5,277 nt of DNA from Trichodesmium sp. jk18x7bins.61 (GCA_022822685.1 JAJEAQ010000637.1:1-5277); one strand, 5' to 3'. Counted from the stretch's first letter, positions 1 to 5,181 are shown. A program made the numbers and translations. Notes: generated by a model from the sequence alone, not told the origin.

Positions 1-153
1 AAATTAATAAAAAATAAAACTAAACAATTCACTTAAAATCTTCTTTCTGAATTACTTATTATATTAAGTCTGTCTATATCAGAGACTGTTTGTCAATTAA
101 ATATTAAGATAGCTAGAGTGTTTAATTCTGATGGCCAGCGGCGGAGAACCAAA

Positions 154-187
154 ATTTAAACCTCGCCCGTAAGGGCGAGGTTTAAAT
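154..187. terminator. Perfect 15-bp-stem hairpin, possible bidirectional terminator
   Basis: The left arm 154-168 (ATTTAAACCTCGCCC) is exactly complementary to the right arm 173-187, with a GTAA loop. The inner eight pairs are GC-rich and the outer seven are AT-only, so on either strand the GC stem is followed by TTTAAAT. That fits a bidirectional terminator between an upstream gene and pepP. There is no long uninterrupted T-run, so it could instead be a copy of a dispersed palindromic repeat. Confidence 0.5.
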
Positions 188-262
188 GAGGAAATATTTC
201 CGCCTAACTCATCCTACGCCAGAATTTAATCTGAATTTTACAAACAATCTCTCAGTCATAAT

Positions 263-278
263 GACGGGAAGCAAGCTA
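263..278. repeat. Dispersed short repeat, copy A
   Basis: This 16-mer, GACGGGAAGCAAGCTA, matches GACGAGAAGCAAGCTA at 2028-2043 at 15 of 16 positions. Both copies are intergenic, one on each side of pepP, and the flanks differ. From general knowledge, motifs of this style are scattered through Nostocales intergenic DNA; its abundance here cannot be judged from one window. Confidence 0.4.
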
Positions 279-323
279 CATTCTTCACCCAGCCCACCTC
301 AGATTATGAGCTGATGAATCAAG

Positions 324-352
324 TTTTGTAGATGCTAGAACCACGCTATACT
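324..352 (+). promoter_or_regulatory. Weak sigma70-like promoter candidate for pepP
   Basis: TATACT at 347-352 matches the -10 consensus at five of six bases. The hexamer 17 bp upstream (324-329, TTTTGT) is a poor -35. Transcription would begin near 359, giving a leader of about 80 bases before the ATG at 439 and excluding the ATG at 358 as a normal start. This rests on motif matching only. Confidence 0.25.
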
Positions 353-438
353 TAATAATGGCGCTTGATCGCAACTACAAACAAATCCAATTAAGCGGAC
401 ATCATATTACTTTTTACTTTTACTACTACAAAAAAAGG

Positions 439-1749
439 ATGACAACTCCAACAGAATATCAACAACGACGCGAAAGATTGATGGCAAAAATTGGTAGTGG
501 TACAGCTATATTTAGAAGTGCGCCTATGGCAGTCATGCACAATGATGTCGAATACATTTATCGGCAAGATAGTGATTTTTTTTATTTAACAGGTTTTAAT
601 GAGCCAGAAGCTGTAGCAGTTATTGCTCCCCACCATGAAGAGCATAAATTTGTTTTGTTTGTGCAACCAAAAGACCTAGAAAAAGAAACTTGGACTGGTG
701 AACGCACTGGTGTGGAAGCTGCTAAGGAATTGTATGATGCTGATGAAGCTTTTCCTATTAATGAATTAAATGAAAAACTGCCTCAATACTTGAAAAATGC
801 TGATAAAATTTACTATCGTTTGGGACGCGATCGCGATTTTAATAATACACTACTTCAACATTGGCAAAATTTGCTCCGAGTCTATCCCCAGGCTGGTACT
901 GGGCCGATCGCTATTCAAGATGTAGGTACAATTTTACATCCCATGCGTCTTGTCAAAAGTCCTACAGAGTTAGAACAAATGCGCAGAGCTGCCGCTATTT
1001 CCGTAGATGCTCATAATTACGCCATGAAGTTTACCAAAGTGGGGCAGTTTGAATATGAAATTCAAGCAGAAATAGAGTATATGTTTGCTCGCCATGGTGC
1101 TACCCCTGCTTATCCATCTATTGTTGCTTCTGGTGCTAATTCCTGTATTCTTCACTACATCGAAAATAATCGGCAAATCCAAGCCAATGATTTGCTGTTA
1201 ATTGATGCTGGAGCTGCTTACAATTATTACAATGCTGATATTACTCGCACTTTTCCAGTAAGTGGTAAATTTACACCAGAACAAAAAATTATTTATGACT
1301 TAGTTTTAAAAGCCCAGTTAGCAGCAATTGACCAGATCAAACCAGGAAATCCTTATCAACAAGTTCACGATGCAGCAGTGCGAGTATTAGTAGAAGGATT
1401 GATGGACTTAGAACTCCTAAAAGGTGATATTGAGGAAATAATTAAAGAAGAAAAATATAAGCCTTTTTATATGCATCGCACAGGACATTGGTTAGGTTTA
1501 GATGTTCATGACGTAGGTGTTTATCAGTGGGGAGAAAATCCGCAAAATTTACAACCAGGGCAAGTTTTAACTGTGGAGCCTGGCATTTATATCAATCCGA
1601 ATATTAAACCAGTTGAAGGTCAACCAGAAGTAGATGAACGTTGGCGGGGAATTGGAGTCAGAATTGAGGATGATGTTTTGGTTACAGCCGAAAAACATGA
1701 AATATTAACTGCAGGAGTACCTAAATTAGTTGACGAATTAGAAGAGTGA
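439..1749 (+). CDS. pepP: Xaa-Pro aminopeptidase (aminopeptidase P, M24B family)
   Basis: Cytosolic dimetal peptidase that removes an N-terminal residue preceding proline, used in peptide turnover. Counting from the ATG at 439 gives 436 aa, close to the 441 of E. coli PepP. Residues about 5-140 form the aminopeptidase P N-terminal domain (start TPTEYQQRRERLMAKIG; RQDSDFFYLTGF). Residues about 175-425 form the pita-bread M24 catalytic domain. The metal ligands are visible: D256 (LLIDAGA), D267 (NADITRTF), H350 (RTGHWLGLDVHD), E380 (LTVEPGIYI) and E410 (GVRIEDDV). H239 and H357 match the conserved catalytic histidines of E. coli PepP. The frame is open to an ATG at 358, but those 27 extra residues (rich in Tyr and Phe, no clear signal peptide) are outside the family. 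The ribosome site at 439 is poor: AAAAAAGG abuts the ATG. No partner gene lies close on either side, so it is probably monocistronic. Confidence 0.95.
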   Translation: MTTPTEYQQRRERLMAKIGSGTAIFRSAPMAVMHNDVEYIYRQDSDFFYLTGFNEPEAVAVIAPHHEEHKFVLFVQPKDLEKETWTGERTGVEAAKELYDADEAFPINELNEKLPQYLKNADKIYYRLGRDRDFNNTLLQHWQNLLRVYPQAGTGPIAIQDVGTILHPMRLVKSPTELEQMRRAAAISVDAHNYAMKFTKVGQFEYEIQAEIEYMFARHGATPAYPSIVASGANSCILHYIENNRQIQANDLLLIDAGAAYNYYNADITRTFPVSGKFTPEQKIIYDLVLKAQLAAIDQIKPGNPYQQVHDAAVRVLVEGLMDLELLKGDIEEIIKEEKYKPFYMHRTGHWLGLDVHDVGVYQWGENPQNLQPGQVLTVEPGIYINPNIKPVEGQPEVDERWRGIGVRIEDDVLVTAEKHEILTAGVPKLVDELEE

Positions 1750-1889
1750 GGAAGAGAGGAGGCAGAAGGCAGGAAGTTTTGAGCAGGTGGAGGTAAGAAA
1801 GCGCCACGAATTGCCAGCCACCAAATCATAGATTCTGCCGGAGTTCTCCACTTCCTTCTTCCCTGCGAGTGATTTTAACAATATGTGAC

Positions 1890-1902
1890 TTAGTCCGACT
1901 AA
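1890..1902. promoter_or_regulatory. 13-bp operator-like palindrome TTAGTC-C-GACTAA
   Basis: TTAGTC (1890-1895) and GACTAA (1897-1902) are exact inverted repeats around a single central C. The size and symmetry suit a dimeric helix-turn-helix regulator, but no gene starts just after it, so a target is not evident. It may be a chance palindrome or a leftover of a lost promoter. Confidence 0.25.
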
Positions 1903-1972
1903 AAATAGGGACATTAGTATGAACATAAAACATTGATATCATATCTGGTAAATTAACCATATTTTCAAGTAG

Positions 1973-1999
1973 GTTGGGTAGAACGAAGTGACACCCAAC
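1973..1999. repeat. Short inverted repeat GTTGGGT...ACCCAAC
   Basis: Arms GTTGGGT (1973-1979) and ACCCAAC (1993-1999) enclose a 13-base loop containing GAACGAAGTGAC. This form closely resembles the GTTGGGT/ACCCAAC palindromic repeats that are frequent between genes in Nostoc-type genomes. It is followed at 2028-2056 by a related element containing AAGCAAGCTAGGTTTCCTC. Confidence 0.5.
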
Positions 2000-2027
2000 A
2001 TAAGTTTGATTTAGGTAGGGTTACCTT

Positions 2028-2043
2028 GACGAGAAGCAAGCTA
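2028..2043. repeat. Dispersed short repeat, copy B
   Basis: GACGAGAAGCAAGCTA is the 15-of-16 match to the copy at 263-278. It is followed by GGTTTCCTCAACC (2044-2056), a small GGTT/AACC hairpin. It belongs with the adjacent inverted repeat at 1973-1999 to a block of intergenic repeat DNA. Confidence 0.4.
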
Positions 2044-2171
2044 GGTTTCCTCAACCAAACCCACAAATACTATGGTCAATTAATCTGACTTTATATGAAT
2101 TATTAACAAGAAATATCTCAAACACTGATAATGGCCTACAACCAACAAAAATACTTGATAATTATAAAGAA

Positions 2172-2208
2172 GCTAAAGTCAAGTGAGAGAAAGACTTTGG
2201 CAATTTTT
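2172..2208 (+). terminator. Terminator-like hairpin with T-run
   Basis: GCTAAAGTC (2172-2180) pairs with GACTTTGGC (2193-2201) over nine positions including one G-T pair, with a 12-base loop. It is followed by AATTTTT (2202-2208). This has the layout of an intrinsic terminator on the plus strand, although the stem is not GC-rich and no clear gene ends upstream. It overlaps the weak 30-codon frame at 2131-2223, so at most one of the two readings is likely to be meaningful. Confidence 0.3.
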
Positions 2209-2245
2209 GGATATGATGTCTAATTACCAAATCTGCTCTGAGCTC

Positions 2246-2280
2246 TTGCCTACTGAATTCTGACTACTGACTCCTCACTA
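2246..2280. repeat. Degenerate heptanucleotide tandem repeat (STRR-like), five units
   Basis: Five consecutive 7-bp units can be phased: TTGCCTA, CTGAATT, CTGACTA, CTGACTC, CTCACTA, with consensus CTGACTA. Short tandemly repeated repetitive sequences with a 7-bp period are a known trait of heterocyst-forming cyanobacteria. This run therefore supports both the lineage call and the non-coding nature of this stretch. Confidence 0.6.
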
Positions 2281-2289
2281 ACTATACCG

Positions 2290-2436
2290 ATGAACCGCGG
2301 ATTTGATCTGAGCCACTACCCTATCACTTCCATTGATCAACAAAATGTCAGGCTCCCTCTACAGGGTGAGCCAGCAGGAGGAGAAAAAATCACCTTGATG
2401 GGTGAAACCAAACATTTGCTCTATATCTTATATTGA
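2290..2436 (+). pseudogene. Possible 48-codon gene remnant, unrecognised
   Basis: A frame from ATG 2290 to TGA 2434-2436 encodes 48 residues of rather protein-like composition, for example HYPITSIDQQNVRLPLQGEP followed by GGEKITLMGETKHLLYI. No family is recognised. There is no Shine-Dalgarno sequence; the heptamer repeat run ends only 9 bp upstream and interrupts any longer frame. It could be the decayed piece of a larger gene, a small unrecognised gene, or chance. Confidence 0.2.
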
Positions 2437-2458
2437 AGAGAATTAAGAGAACAACCAT

Positions 2459-2481
2459 AAATGTAGAAGTGGCCTACATTT
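2459..2481. repeat. Perfect 8-bp inverted repeat AAATGTAG/CTACATTT
   Basis: AAATGTAG (2459-2466) and CTACATTT (2474-2481) are exact inverted repeats around AAGTGGC; a T-G and an A-T pair extend the stem to ten. It begins 22 bp after the stop of the 48-codon frame. No T-run follows, so a terminator is not well supported. It might be an operator or an end of a small mobile element. Confidence 0.35.
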
Positions 2482-2544
2482 GTAGACACTACTGATTCAT
2501 CGCCATTAGTTGTTAGAAATTCTCCAATTCTAAAGAAGTATTAG

Positions 2545-2715
2545 AAATGGAGAAGAGCATTGTTGTGGTTAGTTATTAATTCCAGGGAAAAGCTCTACTC
2601 TACAAAGAAATCATACTTGAAACGCTTTTCAATTTTTGGGTGCGTTAAAGCCAAGGGCTATGATGTGATTGATTATGTACGTAATTTTTGTCCACTCAGC
2701 TCAAGCAATCGTTAA
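2545..2715 (+). pseudogene. Possible gene remnant, open frame of 56 codons
   Basis: The frame between the stops at 2542-2544 and 2713-2715 is open for 56 codons with no ATG before its middle; TTG 2560 is the first usable start. It reads NSREKLYSTKKSYLKRFSIF and then KAKGYDVIDYVRNF, which looks more like protein than the surrounding frames. I recognise no family. The missing start and ribosome site point to a relic, if it was ever coding. Confidence 0.15.
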
Positions 2716-2949
2716 TGAATTTAGTTTTGATCGGTTGAGAAAAAATTAGGTAGACCACTGGGAAAAATGTTCAAATAATATATCAGGATGAAATTTCCCT
2801 GTAGTTGTTGCTTCAGGGCTGTCTACTTAAGCACAGTAGAGTTAATTCATACACTGTGTCATGCTCAATCCCATGATTCAACATTGTCAGCTAAAAAACG
2901 ACAAAGTAGAAAAATAGTTCACTGCCAAAGTGGAGAGTTTTGTAGGGTT

Positions 2950-2964
2950 TTGGCGCTTCGCCAA
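2950..2964. repeat. Hairpin TTGGCG-CTT-CGCCAA
   Basis: A perfect 6-bp inverted repeat with a three-base loop lies within GTTTTGGCGCTTCGCCAAGC. This GGCGCTTCGCC core is typical of small palindromic repeats in Nostoc-like intergenic DNA. It lies inside a spurious 83-codon open frame (2788-3039) and is one reason to doubt that frame. Confidence 0.45.
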
Positions 2965-3229
2965 GCAGGGCTACATAAAACACGAAGTGGAACGCAGTTT
3001 GAACAGTTGTTCATGCAACAAAGCTATCTCTTAACCTAAACTGAAATAGAATTTAACTTCATACAGCTTATTCCAAGTAAAAGTAGATTAGGGCTGCGAT
3101 CGCCACTTTGATTGGACTAACATCAGTAGGGGCTTTGTTTGACTTCTATGAGTATGATGAATATAAATTTTGCTGCAAAACTATAGATGTGAAACATAAT
3201 CAAGGTCTTTTGTCAGGAAACAAACATAT

Positions 3230-3271
3230 AAGTCTATACAAATAGATTTATACAAATAAGTCCATACAAAA
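3230..3271. repeat. Three tandem 14-bp repeats (iteron-like)
   Basis: Three adjacent units occur without gaps: AAGTCTATACAAAT (3230-3243), AGATTTATACAAAT (3244-3257) and AAGTCCATACAAAA (3258-3271). The core TATACAAA is shared (CATACAAA in the third). The array ends four bases before the 145-bp duplicated block. Direct repeats of this size can be binding sites for a regulator or replication-type protein, or slipped-strand products; nothing in the window shows which. Confidence 0.6.
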
Positions 3272-3373
3272 ATGATGGGAAAATTAGCAAAAAAAGGGTT
3301 GACAAATTTGGAAAAATTTGACAAGATCAGAGTGTTTGCATTTCGTAGACAAAAACCACTACATTCCAAGTAG
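3272..3373 (+). CDS. Candidate 33-aa basic micro-ORF, repeat copy 1
   Basis: Within the first copy of the duplicated block a frame runs from ATG 3272 (second ATG at 3275) to TAG 3371-3373. The peptide is lysine- and arginine-rich, starting MMGKLAKKGLTNLEKF and ending RRQKPLHSK. No ribosome site precedes it. The same frame exists in copy 2 (3536-3634) beginning with GTG. Because the duplicated block continues 47 bp past the stop, the identity does not by itself argue for coding. It may be chance or the end of a lost gene. Confidence 0.15.
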   Translation: MMGKLAKKGLTNLEKFDKIRVFAFRRQKPLHSK

Positions 3374-3420
3374 AATCAGACTATAGTGGTAATCTACACA
3401 AATCAGGAAGCGAATTTACC
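3276..3420. repeat. 145-bp direct repeat, copy 1
   Basis: This block is repeated 261 bp downstream (3537-3681) with two substitutions only, at 3399 and 3401. Beyond it, a further 38 bp (to about 3458) can be aligned at roughly 60 percent identity, so the original unit was probably longer. Inside are two TTGACA hexamers (3299-3304, 3318-3323) and an exact inverted repeat ACCACTA (3355-3361)/TAGTGGT (3384-3390) that encloses a small ATTC/GAAT hairpin. It could be a regulatory element, a small RNA gene or part of a mobile element. No transposase is nearby. Confidence 0.9.
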
Positions 3421-3487
3421 ACAAATTATCTGCTCTTTAGTTGTTGAGTGTATTAATAGGGAGAAATGCGCTCAAGTCCATATTGGC

Positions 3488-3505
3488 GTTGCGTAATATA
3501 GCAAC
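3488..3505. repeat. Small inverted repeat GTTGC/GCAAC between the duplicated blocks
   Basis: GTTGC (3488-3492) and GCAAC (3501-3505) flank GTAATATA in the 116-bp spacer separating the two near-identical copies. It is short enough to be chance; it is listed because it is the only structure seen in the unique part of the spacer. Confidence 0.25.
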
Positions 3506-3536
3506 AGTCAACAACTGATTTTGAGATTTTCCCTGG

Positions 3537-3681
3537 TGGGAAAATTAGCAAAAAAAGGGTTGACAAATTTGGAAAAATTTGACAAGATCAGAGTGTTTGC
3601 ATTTCGTAGACAAAAACCACTACATTCCAAGTAGAATCAGACTATAGTGGTAATCTACATAGATCAGGAAGCGAATTTACC
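3537..3681. repeat. 145-bp direct repeat, copy 2
   Basis: Second copy of the block at 3276-3420, same orientation, 143 of 145 bases identical. The left edge is sharp: the flanking bases are unrelated. The right edge fades into a diverged 38-bp tail ending GCATTAATA near 3719 (GTATTAATA in copy 1). The inverted repeat ACCACTA (3616-3622)/TAGTGGT (3645-3651) is retained. Copy 2 ends about 210 bp before the start codon of the CIS operon, so a role in its leader or promoter is possible. Confidence 0.9.
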
Positions 3682-3743
3682 CTAAACATTCTAATCTTCA
3701 GTGTTTCGGTGCATTAATAAAGTAGTGCTGTTGAATTAGAGCA

Positions 3744-3794
3744 TAAAGTTAAATGACTTGATTTTTGTCAAGTTATAGACTGACTTTAACTTTA
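3744..3794. promoter_or_regulatory. Nested inverted repeat upstream of the CIS operon
   Basis: An outer perfect 10-bp stem pairs TAAAGTTAAA (3744-3753) with TTTAACTTTA (3785-3794). Directly stacked on it, TGACTTGA (3754-3761) pairs with TCAAGTTA (3768-3775), including one G-T pair, around a TTTTTG loop. Nine unpaired bases (3776-3784) remain on the 3' side. It lies 95 bp before the first CIS gene. If transcribed, it would form a two-part hairpin in the leader; as DNA it could be a protein-binding site. The AT-rich outer stem makes a terminator unlikely. Confidence 0.45.
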
Positions 3795-3889
3795 AACTTG
3801 GAATCCATACTGATTCAATCAGCAATACCAATCAAGTTACACAGAGGCAACCCAGTAGTTGGCTTGTTAATAATTATTAAACTTAGAGA

Positions 3890-4516
3890 ATGCTTGATGT
3901 TTTAGACACTACCTTAGAATCTCTGTTACAGCGAGAACTACCACCAGATGTTCCTGCTCCTGGGACAGATGTTGAGATCAGTTTTGAAGCTCCTTACAGC
4001 GGAAATATAGACAGTCCAATAAATCCAACGATTAATTTGTTTCTTTATGATGTGCGGGAAAATCTAGAGTACCGCCAGAGTAAGTGGTTACTGGAGCGTA
4101 ACAGCAATGGTAAAGCATTTAAAACACGTCCGCCGGCAATGGTTGATTGTTCATATCTGATTACTGCTTGGCCTAAAAATAATGATGATGTTGAGACAGA
4201 ACACCAACTTCTAGGAGAAGTTATGAGGGTGTTAGTACGCTATCAAAGAATTCCTGAAGCCTTTGTTCCAGAAGACTGGGAAGGGGGAGAAATACCCTTG
4301 AGGCTATTTAGTTTACGTCCAAGTCTTTTGCAAAGTTTTGGAGAATTCTGGCAAGCAATGGCAGGAAAAGAGGGAAATAAACCTAAGGCTGTATTGCATT
4401 GTACTGTTACCATTTCTGTTCCTAGGGATGAAATAGCAGAGGAAGTTGGACTGGTAGGAGTTTTTGAGCCTACTCCTGTTCCTGCTCCTAGCTCCTTAAT
4501 TAATGTAGGAGAGTAA
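3890..4516 (+). CDS. DUF4255 (Pvc16 N-terminal) protein, probable CIS cap/terminator
   Basis: A 208-aa protein of the DUF4255/Pvc16_N family. In phage-tail-like injection systems such as PVC and AFP, the protein with this domain caps the tube and sheath at the end distal to the baseplate; that role is inferred here from family and context. Family-type segments visible are NPTINLFLYDVRENLEYRQ (about 45-63), RPPAMVDCSYLITAWP (80-95) and EHQLLGEVMRVLVRYQ (104-119). The C-terminus is a Pro-rich tail (PTPVPAPSS). No signal peptide or membrane segment is seen, consistent with cytoplasmic assembly. The ATG at 3890 is the first possible start, since an in-frame TAG lies at 3884-3886; its ribosome site is weak. 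It is first in the operon, with the next gene starting 2 bp after the stop. Confidence 0.88.
   Translation: MLDVLDTTLESLLQRELPPDVPAPGTDVEISFEAPYSGNIDSPINPTINLFLYDVRENLEYRQSKWLLERNSNGKAFKTRPPAMVDCSYLITAWPKNNDDVETEHQLLGEVMRVLVRYQRIPEAFVPEDWEGGEIPLRLFSLRPSLLQSFGEFWQAMAGKEGNKPKAVLHCTVTISVPRDEIAEEVGLVGVFEPTPVPAPSSLINVGE
4507..4511 (+). promoter_or_regulatory. Ribosome binding site of the second CIS gene
   Basis: AGGAG lies 7 bases before the ATG at 4519, within the last codons of the DUF4255 gene. It is a far better Shine-Dalgarno sequence than that of the first gene, suggesting efficient internal re-initiation within the operon. Confidence 0.65.
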
Positions 4517-4518
4517 CA

Positions 4519-5163
4519 ATGCTATCATTTTCATCATCTAACCCAGAAATAGCGATCGCCGGTAGGGTTTTGGACAAGGAAACGGAAGAGATAATTTCTG
4601 GTGCCATAATTGAAATAACCGAGATGCCAGAAGAATTCAGCAAATTCTTAGAATTGAAGGAACTGCAATACGGTGCGCAGTGGGAAAAAATGCGCGAACG
4701 ACCTGATCGCAAAATTAGCGCTGTTGATGGTTCTTTTTACTTTACTAACCTACCTGTAGGTGAATATACTCTCACAGCATCTTCACCTACAATAGGTGGT
4801 AAATATACAGCAGGAGAACAAACAGTAGAGGTTAGTTTATCTGATGAGAAAATTGCCACAGCGATCGCGGACTTGTTTCTTTTTCCCACAGGCATCAAAG
4901 GGAGAATCACTGCTGAAGAATTAGGGGTTGAGTATGCTAAAGTACAAATCCAAGATAGTGGAGAAAGTACCTTGAGCGACAAAGACGGTTATTATTCCTT
5001 ACTAGGGTTAGAGAGCCCAGATTCTGGTTCCCGTGAAGTCACCTTAAAGATTTCTGCTAAAGGTTACGATGAACAGGTTTTCGAGTCCATAAGTATTGAA
5101 AGAGGGGTAGTAACAGAGGAAGATATTGCCCTCCAAACCAGTTCAAAATATCTAGTAAATTGA
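4519..5163 (+). CDS. Carboxypeptidase-regulatory-like domain protein of the CIS operon
   Basis: A 214-aa protein built of two transthyretin-like/CarboxypepD_reg beta-sandwich domains. The first (about 9-107) shows AIAGRVLDKETEEIISGAII, the turn VDGSFYFTNLPVGEYTLTAS, and a final EVSL strand. A polar, probably helical insertion of about 28 residues (38-65, FSKFLELKELQYGAQWEKMR) separates early and late strands. The second (about 122-206) shows GIKGRITAEELGVEYAKVQI, DKDGYYSLLGL and LKISAKGYDEQVF. No signal peptide, transmembrane segment or zinc peptidase residues are present, so it is not an enzyme. Such domains usually serve as structural or binding modules. Position between the cap gene and the sheath gene (2 bp and 18 bp gaps) suggests a structural or accessory part of the injection system. 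Its exact role is not known to me. Confidence 0.8.
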   Translation: MLSFSSSNPEIAIAGRVLDKETEEIISGAIIEITEMPEEFSKFLELKELQYGAQWEKMRERPDRKISAVDGSFYFTNLPVGEYTLTASSPTIGGKYTAGEQTVEVSLSDEKIATAIADLFLFPTGIKGRITAEELGVEYAKVQIQDSGESTLSDKDGYYSLLGLESPDSGSREVTLKISAKGYDEQVFESISIERGVVTEEDIALQTSSKYLVN

Positions 5164-5168
5164 AATTT

Positions 5169-5173
5169 AGGAG
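5169..5173 (+). promoter_or_regulatory. Ribosome binding site of the sheath gene
   Basis: AGGAG lies 8 bases before the ATG at 5182, in the 18-bp gap after the preceding stop codon. Spacing is near ideal, as expected for a structural protein needed in many copies. Confidence 0.65.
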
Positions 5174-5181
5174 TCCTAAAA

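Larger units (their letters stand above)
1..438. other. Gene-free region upstream of pepP
   Basis: No plausible coding sequence is seen on either strand. The first 120 bases are very AT-rich. A perfect hairpin (154-187), a 12-bp palindrome GGAAATATTTCC (190-201), a short dispersed repeat (263-278) and a weak promoter candidate (324-352) are the only structures noticed. Either a neighbouring gene ends before the window or its 3' untranslated region enters here; the sequence does not tell which. Confidence 0.6.
1750..3889. other. 2.1-kb region without recognisable genes, rich in repeats
   Basis: Between pepP and the CIS operon no reading frame has the length, start context or motifs of a real gene. 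What is present, in order: a purine-rich stretch with GGCAGAAGGCAGG (1751-1776), an operator-like palindrome (1890-1902), inverted repeats (1973-1999), a dispersed repeat (2028-2043), a terminator-like hairpin (2172-2208), heptamer repeats (2246-2280), short possible gene remnants (2131-2223, 2290-2436, 2545-2715), hairpins (2459-2481, 2950-2964), 14-bp tandem repeats (3230-3271), a 145-bp duplication (3276-3681) and a nested inverted repeat (3744-3794). It reads as a decayed or rearranged accessory region. An undescribed non-coding RNA inside it cannot be excluded. Confidence 0.7.

Noticed and set aside
1738..1926. Minus-strand frame downstream of pepP
   Set aside because: It reads through the complement of a purine-rich repeat stretch, overlaps the pepP end, and shows no family features.
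2131..2223. 30-codon frame from ATG 2131
   Set aside because: It is very short, has no ribosome site, and overlaps a terminator-like hairpin; it is kept only as a possible relic within the gene-free region.
2788..3039. Plus-strand 83-codon open frame
   Set aside because: Its composition (many Cys, His, Ser, Gln) is unlike a folded protein, it runs through the TTGGCG-CTT-CGCCAA repeat, and it has no proper ribosome site or recognisable domain.
3299..3327. Strong promoter from TTGACA with a 17-bp spacer in the duplicated block
   Set aside because: The -35 is perfect, but the -10 position reads CAAGAT, matching only three of six consensus bases; the second TTGACA also lacks a -10.
3181..3369. 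Minus-strand 62-codon frame over the first duplicated block
   Set aside because: It spans the 14-bp tandem repeats and the left part of the duplicated block, has no ribosome site, and the peptide resembles translated AT-rich repeat DNA.
3230..3681. CRISPR array
   Set aside because: The three 14-bp units have no spacers, and the 145-bp copies are too long and only two in number; there are no cas genes.
3276..3681. Insertion sequence or composite transposon made of the two 145-bp copies
   Set aside because: The copies are direct, have no terminal inverted repeats or target-site duplication that I can see, and the 116-bp spacer holds no transposase.
3859..3889. Promoter immediately before the DUF4255 gene
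   Set aside because: AATAAT at 3869-3874 resembles a -10, but no -35 lies at a suitable distance and the surrounding sequence is simply AT-rich.
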